NCBI RefSeq assembly: GCF_007859865.1
Contig: NZ_SJPI01000004.1
Location: 186,001-250,000 of the forward strand
DNA length: 64,000 nt
Source: Rubripirellula amarantea
Lineage (GTDB): Bacteria; Planctomycetota; Planctomycetia; Pirellulales; Pirellulaceae
Direction of reading: 5' to 3'
Positions 1 through 8,937 of the stretch are shown here, one piece after another. Position 1 is the stretch's first letter, and each line of letters begins with the position of its first letter. A program made the position numbers and the translations under genes. The notes below the pieces were generated by a model. That model was given only the letters and a program-made list of their open reading frames with translations, was not told where the DNA came from and made no database searches.

Positions 1-66
1 GGCGTCTCGAATGGGCGTATCGAATGTTCGTCGCGACCGTTTTTAAACCGAATTTCCGCGATACGA

Positions 67-693
67 TCAGTCTCGCAAATCGTATCGTTTTTCTTCGACA
101 TTCACGACGGTGGCGATATAGTTTCGCAGCTTCGGCTGGACCCACTCGGTCAATTGGACTCGCTTGGAACCATCACTCGGCCCTACCCACCCGCTTTGCA
201 AGTTAAGATCCAACTGAATCGTTTCAATGCGATTTGCCGTGGGGTCGGTCAATCGTAACTGAACGCACGAGGGGGCCTTTAGCTTGAAGAGGGGCTCGTC
301 GACATCAGCAGTTGCCTGTTCGCCGCATGACGATTCTACGCTTGCCGTTTCGACCGTCTCCCAATCAAAACTACGCTCATCAAGCAGCGCGTGACGAAGG
401 TGGCCCAGCCCCGGAGTCGCGGTCAGTTCCACGGTTCGAAACGTCTCGGCACCCAGCGGTAGCAACTCAATCCGCTCTGCCAATTGGAGTCCTGTGATCG
501 TATCAACACCCCAAAATTCGGTCGTTTTCTGAAGCTTGGTCTTACGTACATAGATACTTCCGGCTGCTCCCAGCATCCCTACGGCAACAACGGCGACACC
601 GATCCAAATGCCCCGCCTAGTAATTTTTGCACGAGGATCGTTGTACTTGTCTGCGTGCAAATCGGATGTGGTATCGCTCAAGGCATCGGTCAT
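67..693 (-). CDS. Small single-pass membrane protein of unknown function
   Basis: A 208-residue protein that I do not recognise. Residues 1-27 are polar, residues about 28-48 form one hydrophobic segment (IWIGVAVVAVGMLGAAGSIY), and the remainder is a soluble acidic domain, so it is probably anchored with the C-terminal part outside the cytoplasm. Two cysteines near the middle (SSCGEQ and PSCVQL) could pair in an oxidising compartment. It is divergent from aroB, with about 120 bases between the two starts. No enzymatic motif is visible. The ATG start directly precedes a polar N-terminus and looks reasonable. The reading frame is convincing but the function is unknown. Confidence 0.75.
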   Translation of the reverse strand: MTDALSDTTSDLHADKYNDPRAKITRRGIWIGVAVVAVGMLGAAGSIYVRKTKLQKTTEFWGVDTITGLQLAERIELLPLGAETFRTVELTATPGLGHLRHALLDERSFDWETVETASVESSCGEQATADVDEPLFKLKAPSCVQLRLTDPTANRIETIQLDLNLQSGWVGPSDGSKRVQLTEWVQPKLRNYIATVVNVEEKRYDLRD

Positions 694-814
694 GGATTAA
701 AGTTTTGTGGATGAAGGGGAGTCATCGGACGCGATCGGATATCACACATGTTAGCGATGCCGCATAGACATCCCACCCGTTCAGTCCTGCCAACCACTCA
801 GATTTGCCAGTTCT

Positions 815-1924
815 ATGCCGTCATCTCTCCAGCCTGCATCGATTACCCATGTTTCTTTGGGCGATCGAAGCTACGACATTCACGTGACCAGCGGCGCGGC
901 CGGTGATTTCGCCGAACGAGTGACCCGCGCCGTCCCCGACCTGACTCATGCGGTAATTGTTAGCGACGAAGCAGTGCTGTCTGACTGGGCGGCTCCCCTT
1001 GCTAAGGACATAGCCGACCGAGGCATCCGCGTCAGTTCGCTCTCCATTCCATCCGGCGAATCAAGCAAATCAATCGCTCAGTTTGATCGGCTGATGCAGT
1101 GGATGCTGTCTGAAAATTGTGACCGCCGCAGTGTGTTAATCGCGGTCGGCGGAGGAGTGATTGGTGACCTAGCCGGATTCGCAGCCGCCTCGTTCACCCG
1201 TGGGATTCGGTTCGTGCAAGTTCCTACGACTTTGTTGGCGATGGTCGACAGCAGCGTGGGTGGCAAAACGGGTATCAACTTGCCCGGTGCCAAGAACATG
1301 GTGGGTGCGTTCTGGCAACCTTCGCTCGTGCTCGCCGATACCGATGTACTCGGAACACTCCCCGAGCGAAGCTTTCTGAGCGGACTTGCGGAAGTCGTGA
1401 AGTACGGTGTTATTGACGATGCTCCATTCTTTGGTTGGCTTGAGGCCAATGCAACGAAGCTTGTTGCTCGAGACCAAGATGCGCTTCGCCACGCGATCAG
1501 TGCAAGCTGTCAATCCAAGGCCAGTGTTGTTGGTGCCGACGAACGAGAGACGAGTGGTCGTCGAGCGATTTTGAACTACGGGCACACGTTTGCGCATGCC
1601 ATTGAAGCGACTGCGGGCTACGGCACACTGCTGCATGGAGAAGCGGTTTCAATCGGCATGCAAATGGCGGCACGTTTGGCAATCGCTTTGAAGCTTTGTG
1701 ATGCCGGCTTGCTCGATCGACAAACACGATTGCTTGAAGCATGTCAGTTGCCCGTAACGCTGGCGAGCGCAGATGTCGATGCGATGCTTCCCGTCATGAT
1801 GAAAGACAAAAAAGTTGCGCACGGCAAATTGAGATTCGTTTTGCCCACCAAGATTGGCCACGTCAAATTGGTTGACGAAGTTGACGAATCTTTGGTGAGG
1901 GACGCCATTCATAACTGCGCTTAG
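815..1924 (+). CDS. aroB: 3-dehydroquinate synthase
   Basis: Converts DAHP to 3-dehydroquinate, the second step of the shikimate pathway, in the cytoplasm, using NAD and a divalent metal. The 369-residue length is normal for AroB. Visible family signatures are the Gly-rich NAD-binding motif GGGVIGDLAGFAAA near residue 111, the segment VPTTLLAMVDSSVGGKTGIN near residues 137-156, KYGVI near 190, and the metal-binding histidine region NYGHTFAHAIE near 253. The ATG start follows a non-coding stretch with no clear Shine-Dalgarno site. The M24 peptidase gene follows after 56 bases in the same direction, so co-transcription is possible. Confidence 0.97.
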   Translation: MPSSLQPASITHVSLGDRSYDIHVTSGAAGDFAERVTRAVPDLTHAVIVSDEAVLSDWAAPLAKDIADRGIRVSSLSIPSGESSKSIAQFDRLMQWMLSENCDRRSVLIAVGGGVIGDLAGFAAASFTRGIRFVQVPTTLLAMVDSSVGGKTGINLPGAKNMVGAFWQPSLVLADTDVLGTLPERSFLSGLAEVVKYGVIDDAPFFGWLEANATKLVARDQDALRHAISASCQSKASVVGADERETSGRRAILNYGHTFAHAIEATAGYGTLLHGEAVSIGMQMAARLAIALKLCDAGLLDRQTRLLEACQLPVTLASADVDAMLPVMMKDKKVAHGKLRFVLPTKIGHVKLVDEVDESLVRDAIHNCA

Positions 1925-1980
1925 TCGATCTTTTCATTTTCGTGCGTGTACGCGACAACTCTTTTGATTGATACACCATC

Positions 1981-3114
1981 ATGAACTCCACGCTCCCCGC
2001 ATCGTTTCCCACACCGGCTGACTTGTACAGCAATCGTCGCCAACGATTGATCGAGAAAATGGTTACTGGCGGTCTTGGGGATGCAGCTCTCGTGACGAGC
2101 GTTGCCAACGTTCGATACTTAACCGGCTTTACGGGCGACAGCAGTTACTTGCTTTTGACACCTGACCACGCGGTGATTTTGAGCGACGGCCGCTATCAAG
2201 TTCAATTGGCAAATGAGTGCCCCGGCGTTCCGGTCGCGATTCGCCCACCCAGCCAAAAGATGAACGACTTAGTGCAGGAGATTATCGGCACAACGATGCC
2301 GGAACGACTGATCTTGGAAGCAGATCAGGTGACGTTTTCTCAATTTCATTCGCTCGAAAAAACGCTCAGCTCAACCTCGCTGGTCCCGCTCGATAACTTC
2401 GTCACGCCGCTTCGTGAGATCAAAGACGCGTACGAAATTTCGATCACTCGCCGAGCTGTCGAAATCGGCGAAGCCGCGTTTTTGGAAGTCATCCCGACGC
2501 TGACGCCGCAGACGACTGAACGTGAAATCGCTTGGAAGCTCGAAGCGGCCATGCGTACGCGGGGTGCCGAGGGAGTAAGCTTCGAGATCATCGCGGCGGC
2601 CGGCGAAACCGGTGCGCTGCCCCATTATCGTCCCGCTGATCGAGAAATCGGAGACGAGGCGACGCTTCTTATCGATTGGGGGGCGAAATTCTTGGGCTAC
2701 GCCAGCGATCACACTCGCACCCTGCATCGCGAGCACGCTTCGGACCGTTTTCGTGACTGCTACCGGGCCGTCTTAGAGGCTCAACTTGCTGCGATTGACG
2801 CTCTACGGCCGGGAATCAAAGGCAGCGAGGTTGATTCGGTAGCTCGAAAAATCCTCGTAAAACATGGCCTCGGCGACGCTTTTTCGCATTCGCTGGGGCA
2901 TGGAATCGGGCTTCATATCCATGAAGGCCCCCGATTAGCGGCAGTGGCCGAGGATGTGTTGGCTGAGGGGATGATCGTAACGGTTGAACCCGGCGTATAC
3001 TTTCAAGCCGATTTCGGAATCCGTATCGAAGATGACGTTTTGATCACCCCCAATGGCTGCGAGGTTCTGGGCAAGCTGCCAAAGGGACTCGATGATTGTC
3101 GTTTGATGCTGTAA
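1981..3114 (+). CDS. M24 family metallopeptidase (Xaa-Pro aminopeptidase / dipeptidase)
   Basis: Cytoplasmic metallopeptidase of the pita-bread fold that removes an N-terminal residue before proline or cleaves Xaa-Pro dipeptides. The 377-residue length suits the short PepP/PepQ/YpdF group. The N-terminal creatinase-like domain occupies about residues 15-145. The catalytic domain shows DWGAKFLGYASDHTRT near 231-246 (metal-binding Asp), GHGIGLHIHEGP near 305-316 (metal-binding His), and the EPGVYF and RIEDDVL segments (metal-binding Glu). It lies between aroB and accB on the same strand, a position that fits housekeeping function. The family is secure; aminopeptidase P versus prolidase cannot be decided from sequence alone. 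Confidence 0.93.
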   Translation: MNSTLPASFPTPADLYSNRRQRLIEKMVTGGLGDAALVTSVANVRYLTGFTGDSSYLLLTPDHAVILSDGRYQVQLANECPGVPVAIRPPSQKMNDLVQEIIGTTMPERLILEADQVTFSQFHSLEKTLSSTSLVPLDNFVTPLREIKDAYEISITRRAVEIGEAAFLEVIPTLTPQTTEREIAWKLEAAMRTRGAEGVSFEIIAAAGETGALPHYRPADREIGDEATLLIDWGAKFLGYASDHTRTLHREHASDRFRDCYRAVLEAQLAAIDALRPGIKGSEVDSVARKILVKHGLGDAFSHSLGHGIGLHIHEGPRLAAVAEDVLAEGMIVTVEPGVYFQADFGIRIEDDVLITPNGCEVLGKLPKGLDDCRLML

Positions 3115-3232
3115 AACGGGCGTCGACGTGGGCAAACGGTCCTGCGAAAGTACCGGCCTCGGCTGGTCGCCAGTCCGGTTCTGCCGGTGATTGTTTTCCC
3201 TCATTTCTTTTACATCTGACGACGAGTCCAGC

Positions 3233-3709
3233 ATGAGCAAGGGCGGTAAGCCAAAGGATGTGTTCGACGTTGAACGCATTCGCGAGATCATCGAGTTAAT
3301 GGAACAGCACGATCTTTCGGAAGTCGACCTGCAACAGGGCGATGAGAAGATCAAGATTGGGCGCGGCCAAACCGCCCCAGTTTACGCCCCTGCTGCGGCT
3401 CCTGTTGCTGCAGCGGCACCCTCGCCAGCAGCACCGGCTGCACCGGCCGCGGATGCTCACGCGGGCACCATCACCATCAATGCGCCGATGGTTGGCACGT
3501 TCTATTCCAAAGCCAATCCAGAATCCCCCGCCTTTGTGAAGGTCGGTGATCACGTCGGTCCGGATACGGTGGTCTGCATCGTCGAGGCGATGAAGGTCTT
3601 CAACGAAATTCCTGCTGAATGCAGTGGCAAAATCGTAGAGATCTTGGTCAATGACCAGCAGGCCGTTGATTTCGGTAAGCCAATGTTCCGCGTTCAACCG
3701 GACAAATAA
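3233..3709 (+). CDS. accB: Acetyl-CoA carboxylase biotin carboxyl carrier protein
   Basis: Carries the biotin that shuttles CO2 between biotin carboxylase and carboxyltransferase in fatty-acid synthesis. The 158-residue protein has an N-terminal helical part (residues 1-45), an Ala/Pro-rich flexible linker (about 46-78), and a C-terminal biotinyl domain with the attachment motif EAMKVFNEI, the biotinylated residue being Lys121. The frame is open upstream to 3191, but ATG 3233 gives the normal N-terminus MSKGGKPKDVFDVERIRE and was chosen. Its stop is three bases before the GTG of accC, so the two genes are translationally close, as in most bacteria. Confidence 0.96.
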   Translation: MSKGGKPKDVFDVERIREIIELMEQHDLSEVDLQQGDEKIKIGRGQTAPVYAPAAAPVAAAAPSPAAPAAPAADAHAGTITINAPMVGTFYSKANPESPAFVKVGDHVGPDTVVCIVEAMKVFNEIPAECSGKIVEILVNDQQAVDFGKPMFRVQPDK

Positions 3710-3712
3710 TTC

Positions 3713-5056
3713 GTGTTTGAAAAAATCTTGATCGCCAACCGTGGCGAAATTGCGCTGCGCATCATCCGCGCCGCACGCGAAATGGGAATCAAATCGGTTG
3801 CGGTCTACAGCCAGGCCGACGCCGAGTCGATGCACGTCAAACTGGCCGATGAAGCTTACTGCGTCGGTTCGGCTCGTTCGGGTGATTCCTATCTTCGCAT
3901 TGACCAAATCATCGCAGCCGCTGAAGTGTCGGGCGCTGATGCGGTTCATCCCGGCTATGGGTTCCTCGCCGAGAATTCCCACTTCAACGAAGTGTGCCGC
4001 GAGAGCGGCTTTGAATTTATCGGGCCAAGCCCACAGGCGATGGAAAAACTTGGTGACAAGAATACCGCCCGTAGCATGGCGATCGCTAACAATGTTCCCG
4101 TGGTTCCCGGCAGTGACGGATTGATTGAAAGCCCCGAGGCCGCGATCAAGACCGCCAAAGAAATCGGCTACCCCGTGCTGATCAAAGCAACCGCGGGCGG
4201 CGGTGGCAAAGGGATGCGCGTTGCCGAGGACGAAAAATCGCTTGCTGTTGCGATCAACCAAGCTCGCACCGAAGCCGAAGCCGCGTTCGGTAACGGTGGT
4301 GTTTACCTTGAACGATACATTGGACGCCCGCGTCACATTGAAGTTCAGGTGATCGCTGATAACCACGGCAACGTGTGCCATTTGATGGAACGTGACTGCA
4401 GCGTTCAACGGCGTCACCAAAAACTCATCGAAGAGGCGCCGAGCCCGAACCTTCCCGAAGAACGGCGTCGTGAAATTTGCGAAGCTGCCGTGCGAATGAT
4501 TCGTGGTGCGGACTACTCCAACGCAGGCACCGTCGAGTTTATCGTTGACCAGAACGACGACTTTTACTTCATCGAGGTCAACGCGCGGATCCAGGTGGAA
4601 CACCCCGTTTCGGAAATGATCACCGGCATCGACTTGATCAAGGAACAAATACGAGTCGCCGCAGGCGAGCCGTTGTCGTTCACTCAAGATCAAGTGAAGT
4701 GCGAAGGCCACGCAATCGAGTGTCGCATCAACGCTGAAAATCCTGACAAGAATTTTCAACCCAGTGCGGGCAAGATCACTCAAATGTTTGCCCCCGGTGG
4801 TTTGGGCGTTCGCTTTGACTCGCATGTCTACGGCGGATACACCGTGCCACCGTACTACGATTCAATGATTGGCAAGTTGATTGTTCATTGCCGAACGCGA
4901 GACGATGCGATCGCAACAATGCGACGAGCGCTCTTTGAACTGCAAGTCGAGGGAATCCACACGACGGCGTCGTTCCACGACAAGGTGCTCCAGCATCCAG
5001 AATTTGTATCGGGCAAGCACGACACGAAGTTCGTCGAACGTGAATTCCTGAGCTAA
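3713..5056 (+). CDS. accC: Acetyl-CoA carboxylase, biotin carboxylase subunit
   Basis: ATP-dependent carboxylation of biotin on AccB, the first half-reaction of acetyl-CoA carboxylase. The 447-residue length is standard. It begins with the typical AccC N-terminus [20 protein letters not shown], read from a GTG start. An ATP-grasp Gly-rich loop [11 protein letters not shown] lies near residue 160. The catalytic stretch [20 protein letters not shown] lies near 225, and [14 protein letters not shown] near 288-301 contains the conserved catalytic Glu and Arg. The C-terminal biotin carboxylase domain is complete. It directly follows accB. The accA/accD carboxyltransferase genes are not in this window. 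Confidence 0.97.
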   Translation: MFEKILIANRGEIALRIIRAAREMGIKSVAVYSQADAESMHVKLADEAYCVGSARSGDSYLRIDQIIAAAEVSGADAVHPGYGFLAENSHFNEVCRESGFEFIGPSPQAMEKLGDKNTARSMAIANNVPVVPGSDGLIESPEAAIKTAKEIGYPVLIKATAGGGGKGMRVAEDEKSLAVAINQARTEAEAAFGNGGVYLERYIGRPRHIEVQVIADNHGNVCHLMERDCSVQRRHQKLIEEAPSPNLPEERRREICEAAVRMIRGADYSNAGTVEFIVDQNDDFYFIEVNARIQVEHPVSEMITGIDLIKEQIRVAAGEPLSFTQDQVKCEGHAIECRINAENPDKNFQPSAGKITQMFAPGGLGVRFDSHVYGGYTVPPYYDSMIGKLIVHCRTRDDAIATMRRALFELQVEGIHTTASFHDKVLQHPEFVSGKHDTKFVEREFLS

Positions 5057-5080
5057 ACCAACCTACCGCCCTAACCCACT

Positions 5081-5755
5081 GTGCCTCTGCTTTTTTCCAT
5101 CGAACCGTTCACCTTCGTTCTGGCTTTGTTGCCGTTGGTTGGGTACCTGTTCGTTTTGGGGCTGATTCGGTTTTCGCGGCGGGCTTTGGTGACGACGGGA
5201 TCGCGCGACGTTGCCGCACTCGCGGTGGCCGTCTGTGGATTTGTGGCCGCCGGGCCAGCCGAATTGCTGTTTCCTACCACCGCGGCAACGGTGTTCGGGC
5301 CCATGGTTTGGCTGGCGCTGATCGCGTTCTATAGCCTGTCCGTTTCGTTGATCGCGTTAACGGTTACGCCAAAGTTAGTCGTCTACGGACGGACTCCCGA
5401 AGAAACGTTCGACGCATTGCTGCGGGCGTGTTTGAAAATTGACGCTGGATCGACAGGCGATGCGAATCGTCTGCAAGTCTTTTTGCCTTCACTTGATGTT
5501 CGCTTACGCATCGATGGCATTCGTGGTCTCGATTATTGCCGCGTGCTGACCTTCGAACCCGTCCAATCGGTAAAGTTTTGGTCCGCGATGTTGGCTAACT
5601 TGCGAGGCGAGTTGCAGACCGGCCAAGATGCTATTCCTCGTCGCGGATTAGCGATGCTGGTCACTTCGTTCGCGATCGCGGGAATCCTCGCTTGGTATGG
5701 CTTGAACAATCAAACGCTCGTTGTTGACGGATTTCGCGACTGGCTGTGGCGGTGA
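5081..5755 (+). CDS. Multi-pass membrane protein of unknown function
   Basis: A 224-residue protein that I do not recognise. Hydrophobic segments at about residues 10-30, 43-63, 73-95 and 188-206 predict four membrane spans. A soluble loop of about 90 residues lies between spans 3 and 4 and contains FDALLRACLKI and RLRIDGIRGLDYCRVLTFEP. The start is GTG, only 24 bases after accC stops, so it is probably transcribed with accB-accC. The context does not reveal a function; a link to lipid metabolism would be guesswork. Confidence 0.75.
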   Translation: MPLLFSIEPFTFVLALLPLVGYLFVLGLIRFSRRALVTTGSRDVAALAVAVCGFVAAGPAELLFPTTAATVFGPMVWLALIAFYSLSVSLIALTVTPKLVVYGRTPEETFDALLRACLKIDAGSTGDANRLQVFLPSLDVRLRIDGIRGLDYCRVLTFEPVQSVKFWSAMLANLRGELQTGQDAIPRRGLAMLVTSFAIAGILAWYGLNNQTLVVDGFRDWLWR

Positions 5756-5918
5756 TTACCTACCGAAATCAATTTACAGCCATGTTGGCCTAAGCCTTCA
5801 ACATTCCGCGCCGTTGTTTTACCGCTCAGAATCCCACCTCCAAAATGCCACCGTCAGGCGTTCACCGCGCAGGATCCTACGACCAGGTGTATCCCACCGG
5901 GGACGTTGCCATTAATCG

Positions 5919-5951
5919 TTTCCCACACAGGGGTTATCGCGAGTCTATAAT
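5919..5951 (+). promoter_or_regulatory. Possible sigma70-type promoter before the FAD oxidoreductase gene
   Basis: A perfect TATAAT hexamer lies at 5946-5951, about 50 bases before the coding start at 6002. The best -35-like hexamer upstream is TTTCCC at 5919, with a 21-base spacer that is too long, so only the -10 element is persuasive. Planctomycete promoters are poorly characterised, so this is weak evidence. Confidence 0.25.
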
Positions 5952-6001
5952 TGCGGTAACAAAACCACGCGGTCAACGTTTCAGATTTCTCCCGAGTAGT
6001 T

Positions 6002-7255
6002 GTGAAACCCAATTCAATGATGAAAAGCTCGTATGACGTTGTAGTTGTAGGTGGTGGCCCCGCCGGAGCCTCGGCCGCCGCCATTGTTGCCCAAGGTGGT
6101 CTCAGCACATTGCTGATCGAGCGCGATGCGATGCCAAGATTCCACGTTGGCGAATCGCTAATGCCGGAAACCTACTGGCCTCTGCAGCGACTTGGTCTGA
6201 ACGATCGAGTTCGTACATCAGGTTGGCAGGCGAAGAAGAGCGTTCAGTTCGTTACTCATAATGGTAAGGAATCAGAACCGTTCTTCTTTAGGCAGCACGA
6301 CAACCGCGAATGCAGCACCACTTGGCAGGTCGAACGAAGCGAATTCGACAAAATGATCTTCGATCGTGCTGCTGAACTGGGGGCCGACGCGTTTGACCGA
6401 ACTCGTCTGTTGGATGTCCACTTCGATGATAGCGGTGCCGCCACGGGTGTCAGTGTTCGTGATGCTAATGGAGAAGTCCACGAGATTGAATCGAAAGTCG
6501 TTATCGATGGAACCGGCCAGCAATCCTTTATCGCCAACAAGCTTGGCGTGAAAGAAATCAATCCTGACCTTAAGAAAGCTGCCATCTGGACCTACTACCA
6601 AGGCGCTGTTCGCGGCGAAGGAGACAACGAAGGGGCTACGATTATTCTGCAGACCGAAGGCAAGAACTCTTGGTTCTGGTTCATCCCGCTTTCCAGAGGC
6701 ATCACGAGCATCGGGTGCGTGGGTGACAATGACTACATGCTGAAGGGTCGAGGTAAGCCAGAGCAAGTCTATGCGGAAGAGTTAGCCCGTTGTCCAGGAT
6801 TGCAAAGCAGACTTGCCAACGCGACCCAACTAGGTGAACTCAAGACAACCAAAGAGTTCTCGTACATGGCAAAGAAAACCGCGGGCGATGGCTGGGTTCT
6901 CGTAGGCGATGCGTTTGGATTTATCGACCCGGTTTATTCTTCTGGCGTCTACTTCGCGCTGGAAATGGGTGTGCGAGCCGGGGATGCCGTGATCGAAGGG
7001 TTCAAGAAAAATGACCTTTCGGCTGACCAACTTGGATGCTGGACTGAATCTTTCCGCGAAGGAGCGAATTGGGTACGCAAGTTGGTTCACGCGTTCTACA
7101 ACAAAGAATTCAGCATTGGTCGCTTCATGAAAGAACACCCCGAGCACCGAGGCAACGTGACGGATCTGCTCATCGGACGAGTGTTCCATGAAGAGGCCGG
7201 CAAGATGTTCATGGACATGGAAGCGTCAATCGCACGCGGAAAAGCCGCGGTCTAA
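6002..7255 (+). CDS. FAD-dependent oxidoreductase, flavin-dependent halogenase-like
   Basis: A 417-residue flavoprotein with an N-terminal dinucleotide fold: VVVVGGGPAGASAAA at residues 13-27 and the ribose-binding acid in LLIERD at about 37-42. The motif GESLMPETYWPLQRLG at 50-65 and a second FAD motif (WVLVGDAFGFIDPVYSSG) follow. It contains W224-F-W226-F-I228-P229, an exact match to the WxWxIP signature of flavin-dependent halogenases. Lysines 78-79 sit where halogenases place the catalytic Lys. The geranylgeranyl-reductase-type oxidoreductases share the overall fold and remain the alternative. The start is GTG 6002; ATG 6017 or 6020 is equally possible and fits the FAD motif better. No flavin reductase or carrier protein gene is adjacent. 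Confidence 0.8.
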   Translation: MKPNSMMKSSYDVVVVGGGPAGASAAAIVAQGGLSTLLIERDAMPRFHVGESLMPETYWPLQRLGLNDRVRTSGWQAKKSVQFVTHNGKESEPFFFRQHDNRECSTTWQVERSEFDKMIFDRAAELGADAFDRTRLLDVHFDDSGAATGVSVRDANGEVHEIESKVVIDGTGQQSFIANKLGVKEINPDLKKAAIWTYYQGAVRGEGDNEGATIILQTEGKNSWFWFIPLSRGITSIGCVGDNDYMLKGRGKPEQVYAEELARCPGLQSRLANATQLGELKTTKEFSYMAKKTAGDGWVLVGDAFGFIDPVYSSGVYFALEMGVRAGDAVIEGFKKNDLSADQLGCWTESFREGANWVRKLVHAFYNKEFSIGRFMKEHPEHRGNVTDLLIGRVFHEEAGKMFMDMEASIARGKAAV

Positions 7256-7322
7256 ACCGCCACTCGCAATCCGCTTGGACATCTATTGAGCCAGTCCTGC
7301 TGGGTGCGGCACAACTCATCTC

Positions 7323-7359
7323 ATGCCTAGGTCTTCGACCCACCCAGCGATCTAGGCAT
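7323..7359. terminator. Inverted repeat between two convergent genes
   Basis: The arms ATGCCTAGGTC (7323-7333) and GATCTAGGCAT (7349-7359) form an 11-bp stem with one G-U pair and a 15-base loop. It lies in the 258-base gap between the convergent oxidoreductase and DUF1501 genes. There is no T tract, so it may be a factor-dependent or bidirectional terminator, or simply a structured element. A second, weaker inverted pair (AACCAG / CTGGTT) lies just downstream at 7360-7391. Confidence 0.35.
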
Positions 7360-7513
7360 AACCAGCACACGGCGTGTAGAGAACTCTGGTTATAGAAACC
7401 GCTAGTCGTACGCGCTGAGTGAGGGCGACACAGGCCAGAGTCTCAATGGAAAGGTAGATTTCCAATTTAACCGCGAGCAAACTAAAAGCGAGCACGGCTT
7501 TCATACGCGTTGG

Positions 7514-8935
7514 CTACGACAGGATTGCCTTAACAACATTGCCATGCACATCGGTGAGGCGGTAATCGCGGCCACCATATCGGTAGGTCAATCGCTCATG
7601 ATCAAGGCCCATCAGGTGCAGAATCGTTGCGTGAAAGTCGTGAACATGGACTTTGTCCTCCGCCACCGTTGCCCCGATCTCATCAGTCGAACCATACGTC
7701 ATCCCACCTTTAACTCCTGCTCCAGCGAGCCAAGACGAGAAGCACGCACTGTGGTGTCCGCGTCCCTTCGTTCCATCGACTCCAGGCGTTCGACCGAACT
7801 CTGTTGTCCAAACGACCAGGGTATCTTCCAGCATCCCGCGAGCTTTTAAGTCCACCAACAAACCCGCGAGTGGCTGATCGATGTTCTTGGCATGATAGGC
7901 GTGTTCGGCCATATCAGCGTGCTGATCCCAATTCTTGCTGCTGCTTCCATCGACCAATTCGATGAAGCGGACACCGCGTTCGGCCAATCGACGCGCCACA
8001 AGACACTGCCAACCGAACCCTTCGTTCTGGCCTCGTTTGAGTCCATAGAGAGCAAGGGTACGATCATCTTCTTGGTTAACGTCAAAGGCCTCTGGTGCTC
8101 CGGTTTGCATGTGGAATGCTGTTTCGAAGCTTCGGACCCGAGCCGACAGATCCGAATCTGCAACGCGGGAATCGAGGTGGCGATTATTCATTACATCGGC
8201 GAGCGAAAGTTCTAATTCCTGCAGCCCCTTGGCATGACCTCTGGGTTTCAAGTTCGCGATCGGCTCGGCTCCGCCGACAACGCGAACACCTTGGTGATAG
8301 GCCGGCAAAAAATCATTGTTGAAAATTTGCGTTCCTGCGTACGGCATCTGCGGTGCCAACGCGATAAAGGAAGGCAAGTCTTGATTTTCAGTACCAAGTC
8401 CGTAGCTCACCCAGGACCCGATGCTGGGACGCGAAAAAAAGAACGATCCGGTATGCATTCCCAAGGTAGCGTTGTAGTGCTCATTGTCGTTGCCGTTCAT
8501 CGAGCGAATCAAGCATACGTCGTCCATCTGGTCGCGTAGGTAAGGAAACAAGTCGCTGACCATGGTCCCGCATTGGCCGCCAGGTTTGAAATCCCACAAC
8601 GGCCGCAACAATACTCGTTGCTGATTAGACAGGCCGCCTCCCGTTCCCGTTTTCTTCCCGTCCGCTTTGAACAGTTCAGGTTTGGGATCGAAGGCATCCA
8701 TGTGCGAGACACCGCCGTTTGAAAACACGAAGATGACGCGTTTCGCTTTGGCCGCAAAATGAGGTTCACGCGGAGCAAGCGGATCACCGGCGTCCTTCTT
8801 CGGCCCCGAATCGGTCTGACCGGCGTGCAGCATTTCCGACAGCAACGCTGGCATCATCAAAGATCCGCCGACGAACGACCGCAACATTTCGCGGCGTGCC
8901 AACGGCGAACCGCTTTGTCTTGTGAACTTAGTCAT
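7514..8935 (-). CDS. DUF1501 family protein, Tat-exported
   Basis: A 473-residue member of the DUF1501 (sulfatase-fold) family that is greatly expanded in planctomycetes; its substrate is unknown. Near the N-terminus RREMLRSFVGG followed by a hydrophobic run is a likely twin-arginine signal. Internal family features include RVIFVFSNGGVSHMDAFDPK, LVVWTTEFGRTP and KGRGHHSACFSSWLAG. An in-frame extension reaches 8995, but ATG 8935 was chosen because it lies two bases after the stop of the PSCyt1/PSD1 gene and gives a normal signal region. The two genes almost certainly form one transcript, as is usual for this pair. Binding of a carbohydrate or sulfated substrate is a common guess, not shown here. 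Confidence 0.93.
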   Translation of the reverse strand: MTKFTRQSGSPLARREMLRSFVGGSLMMPALLSEMLHAGQTDSGPKKDAGDPLAPREPHFAAKAKRVIFVFSNGGVSHMDAFDPKPELFKADGKKTGTGGGLSNQQRVLLRPLWDFKPGGQCGTMVSDLFPYLRDQMDDVCLIRSMNGNDNEHYNATLGMHTGSFFFSRPSIGSWVSYGLGTENQDLPSFIALAPQMPYAGTQIFNNDFLPAYHQGVRVVGGAEPIANLKPRGHAKGLQELELSLADVMNNRHLDSRVADSDLSARVRSFETAFHMQTGAPEAFDVNQEDDRTLALYGLKRGQNEGFGWQCLVARRLAERGVRFIELVDGSSSKNWDQHADMAEHAYHAKNIDQPLAGLLVDLKARGMLEDTLVVWTTEFGRTPGVDGTKGRGHHSACFSSWLAGAGVKGGMTYGSTDEIGATVAEDKVHVHDFHATILHLMGLDHERLTYRYGGRDYRLTDVHGNVVKAILS

Positions 8936-8937
8936 AA

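Noticed and set aside
3296-4825. Long open frame (509 codons) on the minus strand opposite accB-accC
   Set aside because: It is fully antisense to two unmistakable genes. Its translation has no recognisable motif and mirrors the codon bias of the real genes.
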